Shown here piece after piece: positions 63,079-64,000 of a stretch of 64,000 nt of DNA (position 1 is the stretch's first letter; each line of letters opens with the position of its first letter). The notes under the pieces were generated by a model that saw only the letters and a list, made by a program, of their open reading frames with translations, ran no database searches and was not told the origin of the DNA. Both the position numbers and the translations under genes were made by a program. The DNA comes from Halarcobacter mediterraneus (GTDB lineage Bacteria > Campylobacterota > Campylobacteria > Campylobacterales > Arcobacteraceae): NCBI RefSeq assembly GCF_004116625.1, contig NZ_NXIE01000002.1:434001-498000 (forward strand), given 5' to 3'.

Positions 63079-64000
63079 CTATCTCCAACCAGCTTTGTCA
63101 AAGATTTTTACAGCTTTTGCATTATTTTTTCCTAAAGTATTAATTGAAATTGAGTCATCACTAAATGTTCCCCAAGAAGAAACAACATCATTTTTCTTAA
63201 CACCTTTTGTAACTGGATATTCAAAATTACTGTTTGCAAATAAATCTTGTGCTTCAGGACTAGCTAAAAACTCTATAAATTTAATCGCATTTTCTTTGTT
63301 TGGAGCATATTTTGCAACTCCAGCACCACTCACATTAATATGTGTGCCACCATTCTCAAATTTAGGGAAAATGATTTTCACTTTCTCAACAGCTTCTGAC
63401 TCTGATAAATCTTTATTACCTACCATTTTACCAACATAATATGTATTTGCAATTGCAATTTTTCCCAGTCCATTTGCTACAGCTTTTACTTGATACCTAT
63501 CATTACCTTTTGGTCTTCTTGCCATATTTGCAACAACACCCTTTGCCCATTTAAGAGCATATTCTTCTCCATGATGAGCAATTACTGCTGCAAGTAAAGA
63601 TTGATTATAAACATGACTTGATGATCTTACCATAACCATTCCTTTAAATTCTGGATTAGCTAACTGTTCGTAAGTAATTAGTTTTTCTTCTAATTTACTA
63701 TCTTTTGGTACTATAAAAGCCCTAACTCTTTTTGTAAGAGCAAACCATTTATTTTCTTCATCTCTTAATTTTGTAGGAATATTTTCAATTAAATATTTTG
63801 AATCAATTGATTGCAATAAATCTTTTTCTTTTGCTTGATATAGTCTTCCAGCATCAACTGTTATTAATACATCAGCAGGTGAATTTTTACCTTCACTTTC
63901 TAACCTTTTTATTAAAGCGTTTGCATCAGCTTTTACAACATTTACTTTAATTCCCGTTTTATCTTCAAACATTTTAAAAAGTTGTTTATCTGTATCATAA
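63079..64000 (-). CDS. fbpA: Iron(III)-binding periplasmic protein, N terminus cut by window edge
   Basis: Periplasmic iron-binding protein of the FbpA/FutA type. An internal ATG gives 297 residues, but the frame stays open to the end of the window and encodes YDTDKQLFKMFEDKTGIKV, the usual beginning of the mature domain, so the real start lies beyond 64000. Iron-binding tyrosines are seen in IANTYYVGKM; further landmarks are NKWFALTKRVRAFI and GAGVAKYAPN. It leads fbpA-fbpB-fbpC on the minus strand. Confidence 0.88.
   Translation of the reverse strand, partial: YDTDKQLFKMFEDKTGIKVNVVKADANALIKRLESEGKNSPADVLITVDAGRLYQAKEKDLLQSIDSKYLIENIPTKLRDEENKWFALTKRVRAFIVPKDSKLEEKLITYEQLANPEFKGMVMVRSSSHVYNQSLLAAVIAHHGEEYALKWAKGVVANMARRPKGNDRYQVKAVANGLGKIAIANTYYVGKMVGNKDLSESEAVEKVKIIFPKFENGGTHINVSGAGVAKYAPNKENAIKFIEFLASPEAQDLFANSNFEYPVTKGVKKNDVVSSWGTFSDDSISINTLGKNNAKAVKIFDKAGWR

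Overview
The window is low-GC DNA that reads as a chromosome segment of a Campylobacterota member, most likely an Arcobacter-type bacterium. The reasons are a futalosine-pathway menaquinone gene (mqnE), a lysA-pheA start, a ctpA-purC-purS-purQ-(periplasmic protein)-plsC-crcB block whose order I recall from Campylobacter (Cj0511 to Cj0517), and a mod operon with a separate small Mop/TOBE gene as in Campylobacter. Genes are tightly packed, often with 1 to 8 base overlaps and with TTG or GTG starts. No gene-free stretch exceeds 300 bases (the largest is 1286-1497). I see no rRNA, tRNA, CRISPR array or insertion sequence. Layout: 1-5241 (minus) carries pheA (partial), lysA, fabI, tpiA, pgk and gap. 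5332-6203 (plus) is nadD-rsfS. 6232-8182 (minus) holds a 38-residue membrane mini-gene, argS and tatA. 8301-16195 (minus) holds two consecutive iron-type cell-surface signalling cassettes, each ECF sigma factor, FecR anti-sigma and STN-domain TonB receptor, with Fur-box-like palindromes in front. 16300-21812 (minus) is the ctpA/purine/plsC/crcB block. 21925-23493 (plus) is a YfgM-like plus BamB-like lipoprotein pair, then truD (minus), then a MazG-type pyrophosphohydrolase with a nucleoside deoxyribosyltransferase and a membrane histidine kinase (plus). 27266-31007 (minus) is a PLD-helicase-DUF3427 protein with glucokinase. 31085-35406 (minus) is modE-modA-mop-modB-modC-modD behind a palindromic ModE-type operator. 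The most distinctive region is 35532-50935, an apparent 11-gene minus-strand operon for storage polysaccharide and glycolysis: gap2, pfkA, a nucleotidyltransferase fused to a degenerate phosphomannomutase domain, GH57, a GalT-like protein, glgA, a glgP-like protein, pgm, a DUF4912 protein, GH57 branching enzyme and an FBPase homologue. A third GH57 enzyme (4-alpha-glucanotransferase type) is divergent at 51094. Several members carry family-defining substitutions: the FBPase homologue lacks the SEE and DGSS metal/phosphate motifs, the phosphorylase homologue has Ser where the PLP lysine should be, and the PMM domain has lost its phosphoserine and metal loops. There is no GlgC and no GH13 enzyme. 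The genes suggest synthesis and turnover of an alpha-glucan connected to glycolysis by Pgm, PfkA, glucokinase and two GAPDHs, which is unusual because Campylobacter and Helicobacter lack phosphofructokinase. The right end has arsC/Spx-like, AI-2E-family permease, DUF502 and CPA2 antiporter genes, an operon bioF-small secreted protein-carbonic anhydrase-membrane protein-mqnE, and an iron(III) ABC importer fbpA-fbpB-fbpC (fbpA cut by the window edge).
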